Positions 53,249 to 62,205 of a stretch of DNA of 64,000 nucleotides are shown here, in pieces. How positions within the stretch are numbered: the first letter of the stretch is position 1; each line of letters begins with the position of its first letter. The position numbers were made by a program, and so were the translations under genes. The notes below the pieces were generated by a model that had not been told where the DNA came from, searched no databases, and saw nothing but the letters and a program-made list of their open reading frames with translations. Origin of the DNA: Sporosarcina thermotolerans (GTDB taxonomy: Bacteria; Bacillota; Bacilli; Bacillales_A; Planococcaceae). Where the stretch lies: positions 2,224,001 through 2,288,000 of the forward strand of contig NZ_CP125968.1 in NCBI RefSeq assembly GCF_030067815.1, written 5' to 3'.

Positions 53249-55508
53249 AGCAGGGAAGTGTCCGTGAGATAGTCAATCATCTCTTAACGGATCCTGAGTT
53301 ATCGCCAAACATTAGCCACTATCAAAAGATTCCTGGGAAGTCTGCCACATACGCACCTTTTCCGTCAAGTCTTCATCCTTCAATTGTAAAGGCGCTTAAG
53401 GAGAAGGGGATCGAAAAACTTTATAGCCATCAACGTGTTGCTTTCGATCTTGCCGATTCAGGCAATTCGATAACAGCGGTGACGCCGACCGCTTCAGGTA
53501 AATCATTATGTTATCATCTGCCGGTCCTGCAAAGCATTTTGGAGGACGATTCATCACGCGCTCTTTATTTATTTCCGACAAAAGCTTTAGCACAAGATCA
53601 GTTGGCCGATTTACATGGATTGATCGAGGCAAGTGGAGAAACGATACTGAGCTATACGTATGATGGAGATACAGCACCCGGTCTAAGGACAAAAGTTCGG
53701 AAGTCCGGCCATATCGTTTTGACGAATCCGGATATGCTGCACTCTGGAATTTTACCTCATCACACGAAATGGGTTTCACTCTTCGAGAACTTGAAATATA
53801 TCATCATTGACGAGTTGCATACGTATAAAGGAGTGTTCGGTAGCCATGTTGCGCATGTTTTAAGAAGGTTGAAACGTATTTGCAATTATTATGGCTGTAA
53901 CCCGACTTTCATTTGTACATCCGCAACAATTGCCAATCCGAAAGAGTTGGCTGAATCATTGACGGGTACTGAAATGGAACTTATCTCGAACAACGGTGCT
54001 CCGGCTGGGGTTAAGCATTTTGTTTTCTATAACCCTCCAGTCGTCCATAAAACATTCGGGATTCGGAGAAGTGCCATTCTTGAAGTACGAGATATCGCTT
54101 CCTTCCTTTATAGGGAGGGTATTCAAACAATAATCTTTGCAAAAAGTAGGGTACGTGTTGAGATGCTCGTAACCTATATGAAGGAATTAACGAAGAAAAA
54201 ACTTTTCGATGAAACAATCATGGGCTACAGGGGCGGTTATTTACCTTCGGAGCGCAGGAAAATCGAAAAACGATTACGCGAAGGCGAAATCAGAACAGTG
54301 GTCAGTACAAATGCGCTTGAATTGGGAATTGATATTGGGCAACTTCAGGCATGCATAATGACCGGTTATCCAGGAAACATCGCCAGCGCTTTTCAACAAG
54401 CTGGAAGGGCAGGGAGAAGGCAAGATGATGCTTTAATCATTTATGTCGCTCAATCTATGGCGCTCGACCAATACATTATTCAACATCCAGATTACTTATT
54501 GGGACAAACTCCAGAAGAGGCTCGGATTCATCCAGATAATATGCTTATCCTAATGGATCATTTGAAATGCGCTTCATTTGAATTGCCTTTCACACTGACC
54601 GAAACATATGGTGAATTCGAAGTCCAAGAACTACTTGCTTTTTTAGAAAGCGAAGGCGTCCTAGTCCGAACTTCAGATAAATGGCATTGGATGACAGACC
54701 GATTCCCAGCAAGCGAAATCAGCCTCCGTTCCGCCTCTCAGGAAAATGTCGTCATCATAGACAGAACGATTCCGAAAGGGACAGTCGTAATAGGGGAGAT
54801 GGATCGCTATAGCGCGATGACCCTTTTGCATGAAGAGGCGATTTATATCCATCAGGGAAAACAGTATCAGGTGGAGATGTTAGATTGGGAAGAGAAGAAG
54901 GCATATGTCACAGAAGTGGACGTGGATTACTATACGGATGCAAATCTTGCGGTTGAGTTGAAGGTCATCAGTGAGGATGAAAGAGAGCAATTAGGCGAAG
55001 CTACGACCGCTTTCGGCGATATTGCGGTCCTGGCCATCCCGACGATATTCAAAAAAATCCGGTTCGATACACATGATAATATCGGCTCTGGCCCTATCAC
55101 TCTACCAGCAGAAGAATTGCATACCTCATCCACATGGTACACATTCGACACCCCTGAAGGCTGGAAGGAATCCGATTTGACGGATGCGTTGACAGGGGCA
55201 GCATATGCGATTCAATCATTCATTCCGTTATTCGTCCGATGCGATCGAACAGATATCCATGTAGTTCCGCAAGTAAAAGCGATCCATACAGGTAAACCGA
55301 CCATCTTCATCTACGATAGTTACCCGGGAGGCATTGGGTTAAGCGAAAAGCTTTATGGCAGGTGGAGAGACTGATCGGCAGAACAGCAAAACATGTCGCT
55401 GGCTGCGTTTGTGAAAACGGCTGTCCGGTTTGTATCGGTGCTCAGGAAGAAGGCGTGAAAACTGCTAAACGGCAAGTTAGTGCGTTGCTGCATAAATTAG
55501 TGCAATAA
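53245..55508 (+). CDS. mrfA: DEAD/DEAH-box helicase YprA (MrfA), frame broken near 3' end
   Basis: YprA/MrfA is a superfamily 2 helicase that with MrfB repairs mitomycin C lesions independently of UvrABC in B. subtilis. Motifs: Walker A TPTASGKSLCYH, DELH in IIDELHTYKG, SAT in CTSATIAN, and motif VI QQAGRAGRRQ. The C-terminal DUF1998 domain ends in the metal-binding CVCENGCPVC cluster, which lies beyond the break: a G is missing at 55361-55362 (KLYGRVERLIGRTAKH after repair). About 754 residues. The partner yprB is at 56665. Confidence 0.94.
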
Positions 55509-55512
55509 AAAG

Positions 55513-55550
55513 AGGGGTTGAAGCTTTGTTACATGGCTTCAACCCCTTTA
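55513..55550 (+). terminator. Hairpin/terminator after mrfA
   Basis: AGGGGTTGAAGC pairs perfectly with GCTTCAACCCCT (12 bp) over 11 bases and is followed by TTA only, so the U tract is weak. Confidence 0.6.
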
Positions 55551-55703
55551 ATAGGCAAATTACATTTTCGCATTTTATCTTTTGAATTGCCTTTGCATGA
55601 TTATTTGGTTCACGATAACGCTGAAGTTATCGATGTAATTAATGTTCGACCATCGCGCTCAAAAAGGGATACGTATAAGACAGGTTCGGTAGGAGATGGT
55701 TTT

Positions 55704-55940
55704 TTGAAATTTATTGAGTTTGGAATTGGTAATACATGGCTCATTAGGACAGAGACAGAATTAGAGAATGGAACCGAATATGAGGAAAAAGGGGTTGTGG
55801 GTCCAATACAATACCACTCTTTATACTTTAGAATTTGGATTGGTAAAACCGTTTTTATACTTGACTCAAAAGAAGGTTTTAAACGGACACAAAAATCTCG
55901 AAAGGCGATTAAATTAATTGTGGGTATATCAAGTACTTGA
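55704..55940 (+). CDS. DUF3977 family protein
   Basis: A 78-residue protein beginning MKFIEFGIGNTWLIRTETE, which I recognise as DUF3977, a small Bacillales family of unknown function. TTG 55704 is chosen because AGGAG lies 8 bases upstream; the frame is open back to 55518 but that would start inside the mrfA terminator. The 195 bases upstream hold no gene, only that terminator and a small hairpin CGATAAC/GTTATCG. It sits between mrfA and yprB, which are adjacent in B. subtilis. Confidence 0.7.
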   Translation: MKFIEFGIGNTWLIRTETELENGTEYEEKGVVGPIQYHSLYFRIWIGKTVFILDSKEGFKRTQKSRKAIKLIVGISST

Positions 55941-56007
55941 ATTCCTTGTATTGAAGTAGGACGGTAATCTATCATAATTTTGTTGTAAAGGAAATGTGAG
56001 TTATAAA

Positions 56008-56466
56008 ATGGATATTAGAAAACTAAATAACGGTGAAAAAATCCCCTTAGACTTGTTGTTATTGGCCGACCCTTCAAGAGAAAGTATAGAAGAGTATGTC
56101 AACAGGGGCGAATGTTATATAGCTGAAATTGAACAACAGATTGTTGGTGTTTACGTATTACTTCCAACAAGACCAAAGACAGTGGAGCTGGTGAATGTTG
56201 CAGTCGTGGAAGAGCAACATGGAAGCGGCATAGGCAAACAGTTGGTGATGGATGCTATAAATGTTGCCAAGAAAAAAGGATATAAAACAATTGAAATTGG
56301 AACCGGAAATTCAAGCATCGGACAACTGGCCCTTTATCAAAAATGTGGATTTAGGATTGTTGGTATCGATATTGACTTTTTTGTTAGACATTATCCCAAA
56401 GCAATTTTCGAAAACGGTATTCAGTGTAGGGATATGATTCGTTTATCGCAAGATTTGTCGGAGTAA
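56008..56466 (+). CDS. GNAT family N-acetyltransferase
   Basis: A 152-residue acetyltransferase of the GNAT fold. Motif A, the acetyl-CoA pyrophosphate site, is EEQHGSGIGKQLVMDAI (Q/R-x-x-G-x-G/A), and motif B is LALYQKCGFRIVGIDIDFF. The substrate is unknown. The start is uncertain: AAAGGA is 3 bases before GTG 55996 and 15 before ATG 56008. It is probably an accessory gene inserted with the DUF3977 gene between mrfA and yprB. Confidence 0.85.
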   Translation: MDIRKLNNGEKIPLDLLLLADPSRESIEEYVNRGECYIAEIEQQIVGVYVLLPTRPKTVELVNVAVVEEQHGSGIGKQLVMDAINVAKKKGYKTIEIGTGNSSIGQLALYQKCGFRIVGIDIDFFVRHYPKAIFENGIQCRDMIRLSQDLSE

Positions 56467-56490
56467 ATTAGTTTTTCTTCTAAAGTAATG

Positions 56491-56534
56491 AGTATTCCTG
56501 AATGGCCGGTCAAGACAATAAGCCATTGAATACT
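56491..56534. repeat. Inverted repeat after the acetyltransferase gene
   Basis: AGTATTC..AATGGC (56491-56506) pairs with GCCATTGAATACT (56522-56534), leaving CTG bulged. There is no T tract, so a terminator is doubtful. Confidence 0.35.
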
Positions 56535-56597
56535 ACACCTCTCCATTCTTTTCTATGTTACGATATCCATAAAAGAAAGATAGAAAGGTGGGGATCA

Positions 56598-56675
56598 ATG
56601 CGCCAACATAAATACTTGCAGCATATATCCTCAGTATTAAGACCTTTAATTGGAGGTACTTCAAGTGTCATATGA
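56598..56675 (+). CDS. Candidate 25-codon leader ORF overlapping the yprB start
   Basis: ATG 56598 follows a strong AAAGGTGGGG ribosome site at 5 bases and opens a 25-residue frame (MRQHKYLQHISSVLRPLIGG...) that stops at 56675, past the yprB GTG at 56665. The layout suggests translational coupling of yprB to a leader peptide. Alternatively it is the true N-terminus of yprB cut off by a sequence error (a net +1 near 56667 would join the frames). Confidence 0.4.
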   Translation: MRQHKYLQHISSVLRPLIGGTSSVI

Positions 56676-57891
56676 AGCCAAATTGATGCAGATGAAGAAG
56701 CTTCTGAAGAAAAAACCTGCCGAATCGAATGAAAAGCCAGAGGAACCGAAACGAAAAAGACCACCTTCTCCACCTTACGAAGAGAATTGGCTTGCGGCTG
56801 GCCTGACGAAAGAAGAAAATAAGTATGGAATTATCTATAAACGTGTAGTTACTTACGGACCGGAACACTTTCATGGAAAGTACAAACTATCAAGTTTATT
56901 GGGTACTGTGGAAAGTTGGCGAGAAGCAAATGAAATTCATCCTCTCGCTCCGGATTTATCCCGGCCCCTTGTTTTCTTCGATACAGAAACTACTGGACTT
57001 AAGGGTGCAGGGACACTAATCTTCCTGATGGGCTTTATCGAATACACTGAAACGAAATTCACGTTAACCCAATATGTTTTACCCGGTCCTGATCACGAGG
57101 CTGCCTTTCTTTACGCATCGAACTTCTGGAAAATCCCAATGTCGGTCGTCATGTATAATGGGAAAAGTTTTGACATGCCTCAAGTGGAGACAAGATGGAC
57201 GATGAATAGAGATCATCTGCCGCCTTTATTGAAACATACGGAAATCGATTTGCTACATGGATCGAAACGGATCTGGAAAAACGAAATGGATACGTTCAAA
57301 CTCACTGCCGTCGAGGAAGAACAGCTTGGTTTCTTCCGCGAAGGAGACATCCCCGGATATATGGCCCCAATTATTTACCAAGACGCGGTAAAAAACGGAC
57401 GTCCAGAGATGCTGATGAAAGTGCTTATGCATAATGAATGGGATATCCTTTCACTTGTTACATTATATATCCGATCGACCAACCTTCTTCTTGAAGAACA
57501 GCAATTATCTTCGGCTAATTCCAAAACAAACATCGGGAAATGGTATCGAGATTTAAAATCCTTTGACCGAAGCAAAAAGGTTCTTGGCGATGTCATTGCC
57601 GAATTCGGAGCAGAGGAACCTATGGCACATTTCCATATTGGCTTCATCCTTAAGAAAGAGAATCGTCATACGGAGGCAATTAGTTCGTTTAAAATTGCTG
57701 CTGATGGTATAGACGGAAGGGAAAGAATTATAGCTTTCGAGGAATTAGCCAAGCTGTACGAGCATAAGGTAAAAGAGCTGGACACGGCATTGCGTTATAC
57801 AAGGATGGCGATTAAATTGCTGAACAACAATTCCGACTTCCCAGAACGTTTCAAAAGAGAATGGGAAATGACTTCGAATACAGGGAAATAA
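56665..57891 (+). CDS. mrfB: Ribonuclease H-like exonuclease YprB (MrfB)
   Basis: YprB/MrfB is a metal-dependent exonuclease that works with MrfA in mitomycin repair. The DnaQ/RNase H-like active site is visible as FFDTETTGL, MYNGKSFDMPQ and HNEWDILSLVTLY. A basic N-terminal tail (KKLLKKKPAE) and a C-terminal TPR-like region (about residues 320-400) flank it. GTG 56665 is chosen because GGAGG lies 8 bases upstream and MSYEAKLMQMKK resembles the family start; TTG 56650 lacks a ribosome site. 408 residues, intact. Confidence 0.9.
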   Translation: MSYEAKLMQMKKLLKKKPAESNEKPEEPKRKRPPSPPYEENWLAAGLTKEENKYGIIYKRVVTYGPEHFHGKYKLSSLLGTVESWREANEIHPLAPDLSRPLVFFDTETTGLKGAGTLIFLMGFIEYTETKFTLTQYVLPGPDHEAAFLYASNFWKIPMSVVMYNGKSFDMPQVETRWTMNRDHLPPLLKHTEIDLLHGSKRIWKNEMDTFKLTAVEEEQLGFFREGDIPGYMAPIIYQDAVKNGRPEMLMKVLMHNEWDILSLVTLYIRSTNLLLEEQQLSSANSKTNIGKWYRDLKSFDRSKKVLGDVIAEFGAEEPMAHFHIGFILKKENRHTEAISSFKIAADGIDGRERIIAFEELAKLYEHKVKELDTALRYTRMAIKLLNNNSDFPERFKREWEMTSNTGK

Positions 57892-57982
57892 GATTGCGGA
57901 AGAAGCTATTTCCCGGGAAGCGCATCAACCGACAAAAACCGTCTTTTAACACTGAAAATAAAAGACACAGATATACAAAATA

Positions 57983-57991
57983 TGCTATACT
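57983..57991 (+). promoter_or_regulatory. Candidate extended -10 promoter for gpsB
   Basis: TGCTATACT fits TG-n-TATACT, with AAGACA 18 bases upstream as a four-of-six -35. It lies 36 bases before the gpsB ATG. Confidence 0.45.
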
Positions 57992-58027
57992 TGCGATACG
58001 TAAACACAGATGGAAGGGCGTCATTTT

Positions 58028-58324
58028 ATGGAAATAAAACTCGATACGAAAACAATTCTTGAAAAAGAATTCAAAACGGGTCTACGCGGATACAATCAGG
58101 AAGATGTTGACTTATTCCTTGACCAAGTTATACAGGATTATGAGGCTTTCAAAAAAACGATTTCCGAATTGCGAATGGAAAACGAAAGATTGAAAGATGA
58201 GTTGGCTGCACAGGCTAAACGTCCAGCTGCCACTAACACTAATACAACTAACTTTGACTTGTTAAAGCGGATTTCGAATTTAGAAAAGCATGTTTTCGGT
58301 AGTAAACTATACGACTACGAGTGA
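58028..58324 (+). CDS. gpsB: Cell-cycle protein GpsB
   Basis: GpsB is a small DivIVA-like adaptor that shuttles PBP1 between septum and side wall. The N-terminal membrane-binding DivIVA domain ([23 protein letters not shown]) is followed by a coiled coil to about residue 65 and a C-terminal trimerisation helix ([14 protein letters not shown]). 98 residues, intact. ATG 58028 follows GGAAGGG. Its known partner PonA is encoded at 49449-52087. Confidence 0.95.
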   Translation: MEIKLDTKTILEKEFKTGLRGYNQEDVDLFLDQVIQDYEAFKKTISELRMENERLKDELAAQAKRPAATNTNTTNFDLLKRISNLEKHVFGSKLYDYE

Positions 58325-58357
58325 ACACGTTGCAAAGAAAAGCAATAAATTAATCAA

Positions 58358-58386
58358 TTGATATTTAATGAAAAAAGCTGTATACT
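58358..58386 (+). promoter_or_regulatory. SigA promoter of rnpB
   Basis: TTGATA (58358-58363) and TATACT (58381-58386) are spaced by exactly 17 bases. The expected start, 58393, coincides with the first paired base of the RNA. Confidence 0.82.
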
Positions 58387-58392
58387 GTTAAG

Positions 58393-58810
58393 ACCATAGT
58401 GTGAATTCAGGTAATCGCTGCAACATACGTTGTAGAGGAAAGTCCATGCTCGCACGGTTCTGAGATGACCGTAGTGTTCGTGCTCGGCGAAAAAAATAAG
58501 CCGTGGCTTTGTGCATAGCACATTGACGGCGGGGATAAGTCCTAAGTGCGCTTGCCGCATATGGGCGAGGTTCCCTGAAAAGTGCCACAGTGACGTAGCT
58601 GGTTCGGAAACGGGTCAGATGGAACGCGGTAAACCCCACGAGCGAGAAACCCAAATTATGGTAGGGGCACTCTTCTGAAGGAATTTAACAGATGAAGGGA
58701 CAGACATCATTTTAGATGGGTCTGTAGATAGATGATTACCACCCTAAGTACGAGGCGCAAGCCGTTTGAGTACACGGGAACAAAACATGGCTTATCGAAT
58801 TCACGATGGT
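58393..58810 (+). ncRNA. rnpB: RNase P RNA, class B
   Basis: The RNA subunit that cleaves 5' leaders from tRNA precursors. The universally conserved blocks GAGGAAAGTCCATGCTCGCA, GAAAGTGCCACAGTGACG, GGAACGCGGTAAACCCC, GCGAGAAACCCAAAT and GTAGATAGATGATTACC are all present in order. The 5' ACCAT..GTGAATTC pairs with the 3' GAATTCAC..ATGGT to close helix P1. About 418 nt, typical of the Bacillus B type. It lies between gpsB and ypsC, as in B. subtilis. Confidence 0.96.
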
Positions 58811-58825
58811 TCAACATAACAATCA

Positions 58826-58855
58826 ATGCTCTCCGTACGCTTGGAGAGCATTTCT
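58826..58855 (+). terminator. Terminator of rnpB
   Basis: ATGCTCTCC pairs with GGAGAGCAT (9 bp) over 8 bases and is followed by TTCTT. Confidence 0.8.
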
Positions 58856-58874
58856 TCATTAATTGGGAAATTAT

Positions 58875-58902
58875 TTGATAAAACTTACACAGACTATATA
58901 AG
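58875..58902 (+). promoter_or_regulatory. Candidate SigA promoter for ypsC
   Basis: TTGATA (58875-58880) and TATAAG (58897-58902) are spaced by 16 bases, 48 bases before the ypsC ATG. Confidence 0.45.
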
Positions 58903-58950
58903 TATATAGCAACTGCCTATACATACGTTATGAATTGGAGTTGGACATGA

Positions 58951-60076
58951 ATGGCTAATTATAAATTGGTAGCTACGTCTGCAATGGGCCTTGAGTCAAT
59001 TGTTGCGGATGAAGTGAAGGAACTTGGTTTCCAAACTAAAACAGAAAACGGAAAAATATACTTTGAAGGCGACGAAACAGCAATCGCAAAAACGAATATG
59101 TGGCTTCGTGTCGCTGACCGCGTACGCGTCATAGTCGAGAATTCCACGCAACAACATTCGATGACCTATTCGAACAAACAAAAGCACTTCCATGGGAACA
59201 ATATCTACCAGTCGACGCAAACTTCCCAGTAGCTGGAAAATCAGTCAAATCCGCGCTTTTCAGTGTCCCTGACTGCCAGGCAATCGTTAAAAAAGCAATT
59301 GTCGAACGGTTGAAGACTGCCTATCACAGGACAGGCTTTTTAGACGAATCGGTCCATTATTCAAACTTGAAGTATCAATTTTAAAAGATAAGGTCACTCT
59401 AACAATTGATTCGAGTGGTACCGGTTTGCATAAGCGCGGCTATCGTATCGGACAAGGGGACGCACCACTGAAAGAAACGCTGGCAGCCGCCCTCGTCAAA
59501 TTGACACGCTGGAATCCCGATCGGCCATTTGTCGACCCGTTTTGTGGATCGGGTACAATTCCGATAGAAGCGGCAATGATTGGCCAGAATATTGCACCGG
59601 GCTATAACCGTGAATTCAGTAGCGAACATTGGCCATGGATGAATTCTACAATTTGGGACCGTATACGAGAAGAAGCAGAAGACATAGCAAAGTACGATCA
59701 ACCACTGGACATTAAAGGATTCGATGTCGATTCAAGAATGATAAAAGTAGCCCAGCAAAATGCCGTCGAGGCCGGTTTTATGGACTTGATCCGTTTTGAA
59801 CAACGGGACATTAAAGATTTATCGGTTGAAGGTTTGAACGGCGTTCTTGTCGGTAATCCTCCTTATGGAGAACGGTTGGGGGAAGTTGAAGAAGCAGAGG
59901 AACTAACGCAGATTATGGGCCATATTATGGATAAGTATCCTTCATGGTCCGTTTACATGCTTTCCTCCTTGGAAAACTTCGAAACGATGTATGGTAAAAA
60001 AGCGACTAAGAAACGTAAATTATTCAATGGCTTTATCCGAACGGACCTTTATCAATATTGGGGTCAGCGGAAATAA
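58951..60076 (+). CDS. ypsC: THUMP-domain rRNA (guanine-N2) methyltransferase YpsC (frame broken twice)
   Basis: A class I RNA methyltransferase of the RlmL/YpsC family, likely acting on 23S rRNA; it has an N-terminal THUMP domain (about residues 45-155) and a methyltransferase domain with DPFCGSGTIPIEAAMI and the NPPY catalytic motif GNPPYGERLG. Breaks: a G missing at 59137 (IVGEFHATTFDDLFEQT after repair) and a G missing at 59351-59352 (DESGPLFKLEVSIL). About 376 residues. ATG 58951 follows GGAGTTGGA. Confidence 0.92.
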
Positions 60077-60085
60077 GATTTAGTT

Positions 60086-60113
60086 AACGGAAGAGGATGC
60101 CCCTCTTCCGTTT
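60086..60113 (+). terminator. Terminator after ypsC
   Basis: AACGGAAGAGG pairs with CCTCTTCCGTT (11 bp) over 5 bases, with a short T run. Confidence 0.75.
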
Positions 60114-60141
60114 CCATGTGTAAAGGAAAGGGGAAGCGCAG

Positions 60142-62053
60142 ATGAAAAGAAAAATGCCATTTTCATTGTCAAAGAGAAATCATTCTACGAATCCTTAAAT
60201 GACTGGATTGGTGATACATTATATGATGATCTGACAGAAAAAGGATTTGAATGCAGGGATGAACAGATCTATATGGCATTCCAAATTGAAAAAGCGCTAA
60301 AAGAGAAGAAAGTTCTCCTTGCTGAAGCGGGAGTTGGAACCGGAAAACAATTGCTTATTTATTGCCAGCCATTGCTTATGCGAGATACACAGGAAAGCCA
60401 GCCCTTATCTCTTGTGCGGATGAAACACTAATCGATCAGCTTGTTAAAGAAGAGGGCGATATCAGAAAAATCAGCGATGCTCTTCAAATCGATATCGATG
60501 TCCGTCTTGCGAAGGCGAGAGACCAATATTTATGTTTAAAAAGATTGGAAGATGCGGTGGATGCAACTTCCGAAGTGTATGCAGAAAACGTTCAAAGTAG
60601 TCTGCCTGACTTTGTTCGAGGCAATCTATCCATGCAATCTATTTCCCCATATGGAGAGAGATCCGATTATCCTGACATAAATGATGAACAATGGAAAACA
60701 ATTAATTTCCATCCGGTTCAACAATGTGCAGCCTGCGATATCCGAAACAGATGCGGTCAGACAATCCACCGCAATCATTATCGTGAGGCAGCTGATGTGA
60801 TCATTTGTTCACATGACTTCTATATGGAACATATTTGGACGAAGGAATCAAGAAAGCGTCAAGGACAGCTCCCTTTGCTACCTGATGTATCCATGATTGT
60901 TTTCGATGAAGGACATCTTCTTGAATATTCAGCTCAACGGGCACTCACATATGAAGTTCAAAATAATACATTGCTGAACTTATTGGAACGTATCATGGTT
61001 GACGGGGTTCGGGAAGAGACACTGCGGTTAATGGAACAATTGATTGACCTGCATGAAGAATTTTTCCGCCTACTCCGCGCGAATTCGAATGGAAATACCA
61101 CAGAACGGAAAGCTATCAATAAAAGCGTTGAACTTCTTTCTGTAGGAAAGGAAACAATAGCGATTTCCAACGCATTATTGGAAGAATTTGTTTTCGAAGG
61201 CGAACTTTATATTATTCCAGAATATGATTTGACAATGGTTGAGGAATACTTGGAACAATATATTTTCTCGATGGAATTATTCACTTCCGAAAACGATGCG
61301 GTGGATTGGGTCGAAGAGGCTGAAGGGGAAATGACGCTTATCATTATGCCTCGACTCGTAACGGATATACTAAAGGAAAAACTATTTTCCTCTAACCTTC
61401 CAATTGTCTTTTCATCCGCAACTCTATCAGTCGGGCAAGATTTTACGTATTTACTGGATAGCCTTGGAATCGATGATTTTCTGTCGTTTTCTGTTGAATC
61501 ACCTTTTGATTATGAAGAAGTGATGGACGTAATTGTTGCGGAACTAGAAGAAGGGGATAAGAATGATTATGTCCTTGATTTACTGCAAAAGGATGAACAA
61601 ACACTTATTCTGTTTAAATCCGAACAATCCATGAAGGAATTTAAAGAGAAGGTTGGAGAAGAACAGAAGGAAATTGCATTTGAAGGGGAAAGGGAATTAT
61701 CTTCAATGATTCGAGACTTCCAAAGTAAGGAAATATCGGTTCTTTGCTCGTATCATTTATGGGAAGGTTTAGATGTTCCGAATGATGCCTTAACACGTGT
61801 CATCATTTACGATTTGCCATTTCCACCTCAAGATCCTTTATTTGATGCACGTAGAAAGCATGCAGAAAATCCATTCAAAGAGGTCGACCTTCCGTTCATG
61901 TTGCTAAGACTACGCCAAGGTGCGGGACGACTCATACGAACAAGCGATGACTACGGAAGTATCCATATTCCACTTGAAGGGCAAGACAAGGAATTGAAGA
62001 GCGTAATTTCAGGTATTTTTCCAGTAGAAATCCAAACAACTATCATTAAATAA
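60142..62053 (+). CDS. ypvA: DinG/XPD-family ATP-dependent helicase YpvA (frame broken twice)
   Basis: A superfamily 2 helicase of the XPD/DinG group. Walker A is AGVGTGKTIAYLLP; the iron-sulfur cysteine set appears as CAACDIRNRC with a further Cys upstream/downstream; DEGH (VFDEGHLLEY) replaces DEAH; motif VI is RQGAGRLIRT. Breaks: an A missing at 60171-60173 (FSLSKEKSFYESLNDW after repair) and an A missing at 60344-60347, inside the Walker A motif. About 637 residues. It is the second such helicase here; dinG is at 41794. Confidence 0.9.
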
Positions 62054-62058
62054 TTATC

Positions 62059-62102
62059 AAGCTGTCTCTAATTTAGGTAAATCCAATTAGAGACAGCTTT
62101 TT
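62059..62102 (+). terminator. Terminator after ypvA
   Basis: AAGCTGTCTCTAATT pairs with AATTAGAGACAGCTT (15 bp) over 11 bases, with five T residues. Confidence 0.88.
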
Positions 62103-62205
62103 CTATGCGAGAATAATTTGAGTAATTTCGCAACTTTCTAATTGCTTATTTCATTTGGAAAAGATGGTATGATAGAAACAGAATTTTAGGGAAGGAAAGA
62201 ATACA

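Noticed and set aside
55518-55703. Longer 140-residue version of the DUF3977 protein
   Set aside because: It would begin inside the mrfA terminator hairpin, and TTG 55704 has a well placed AGGAG and matches the family N-terminus.
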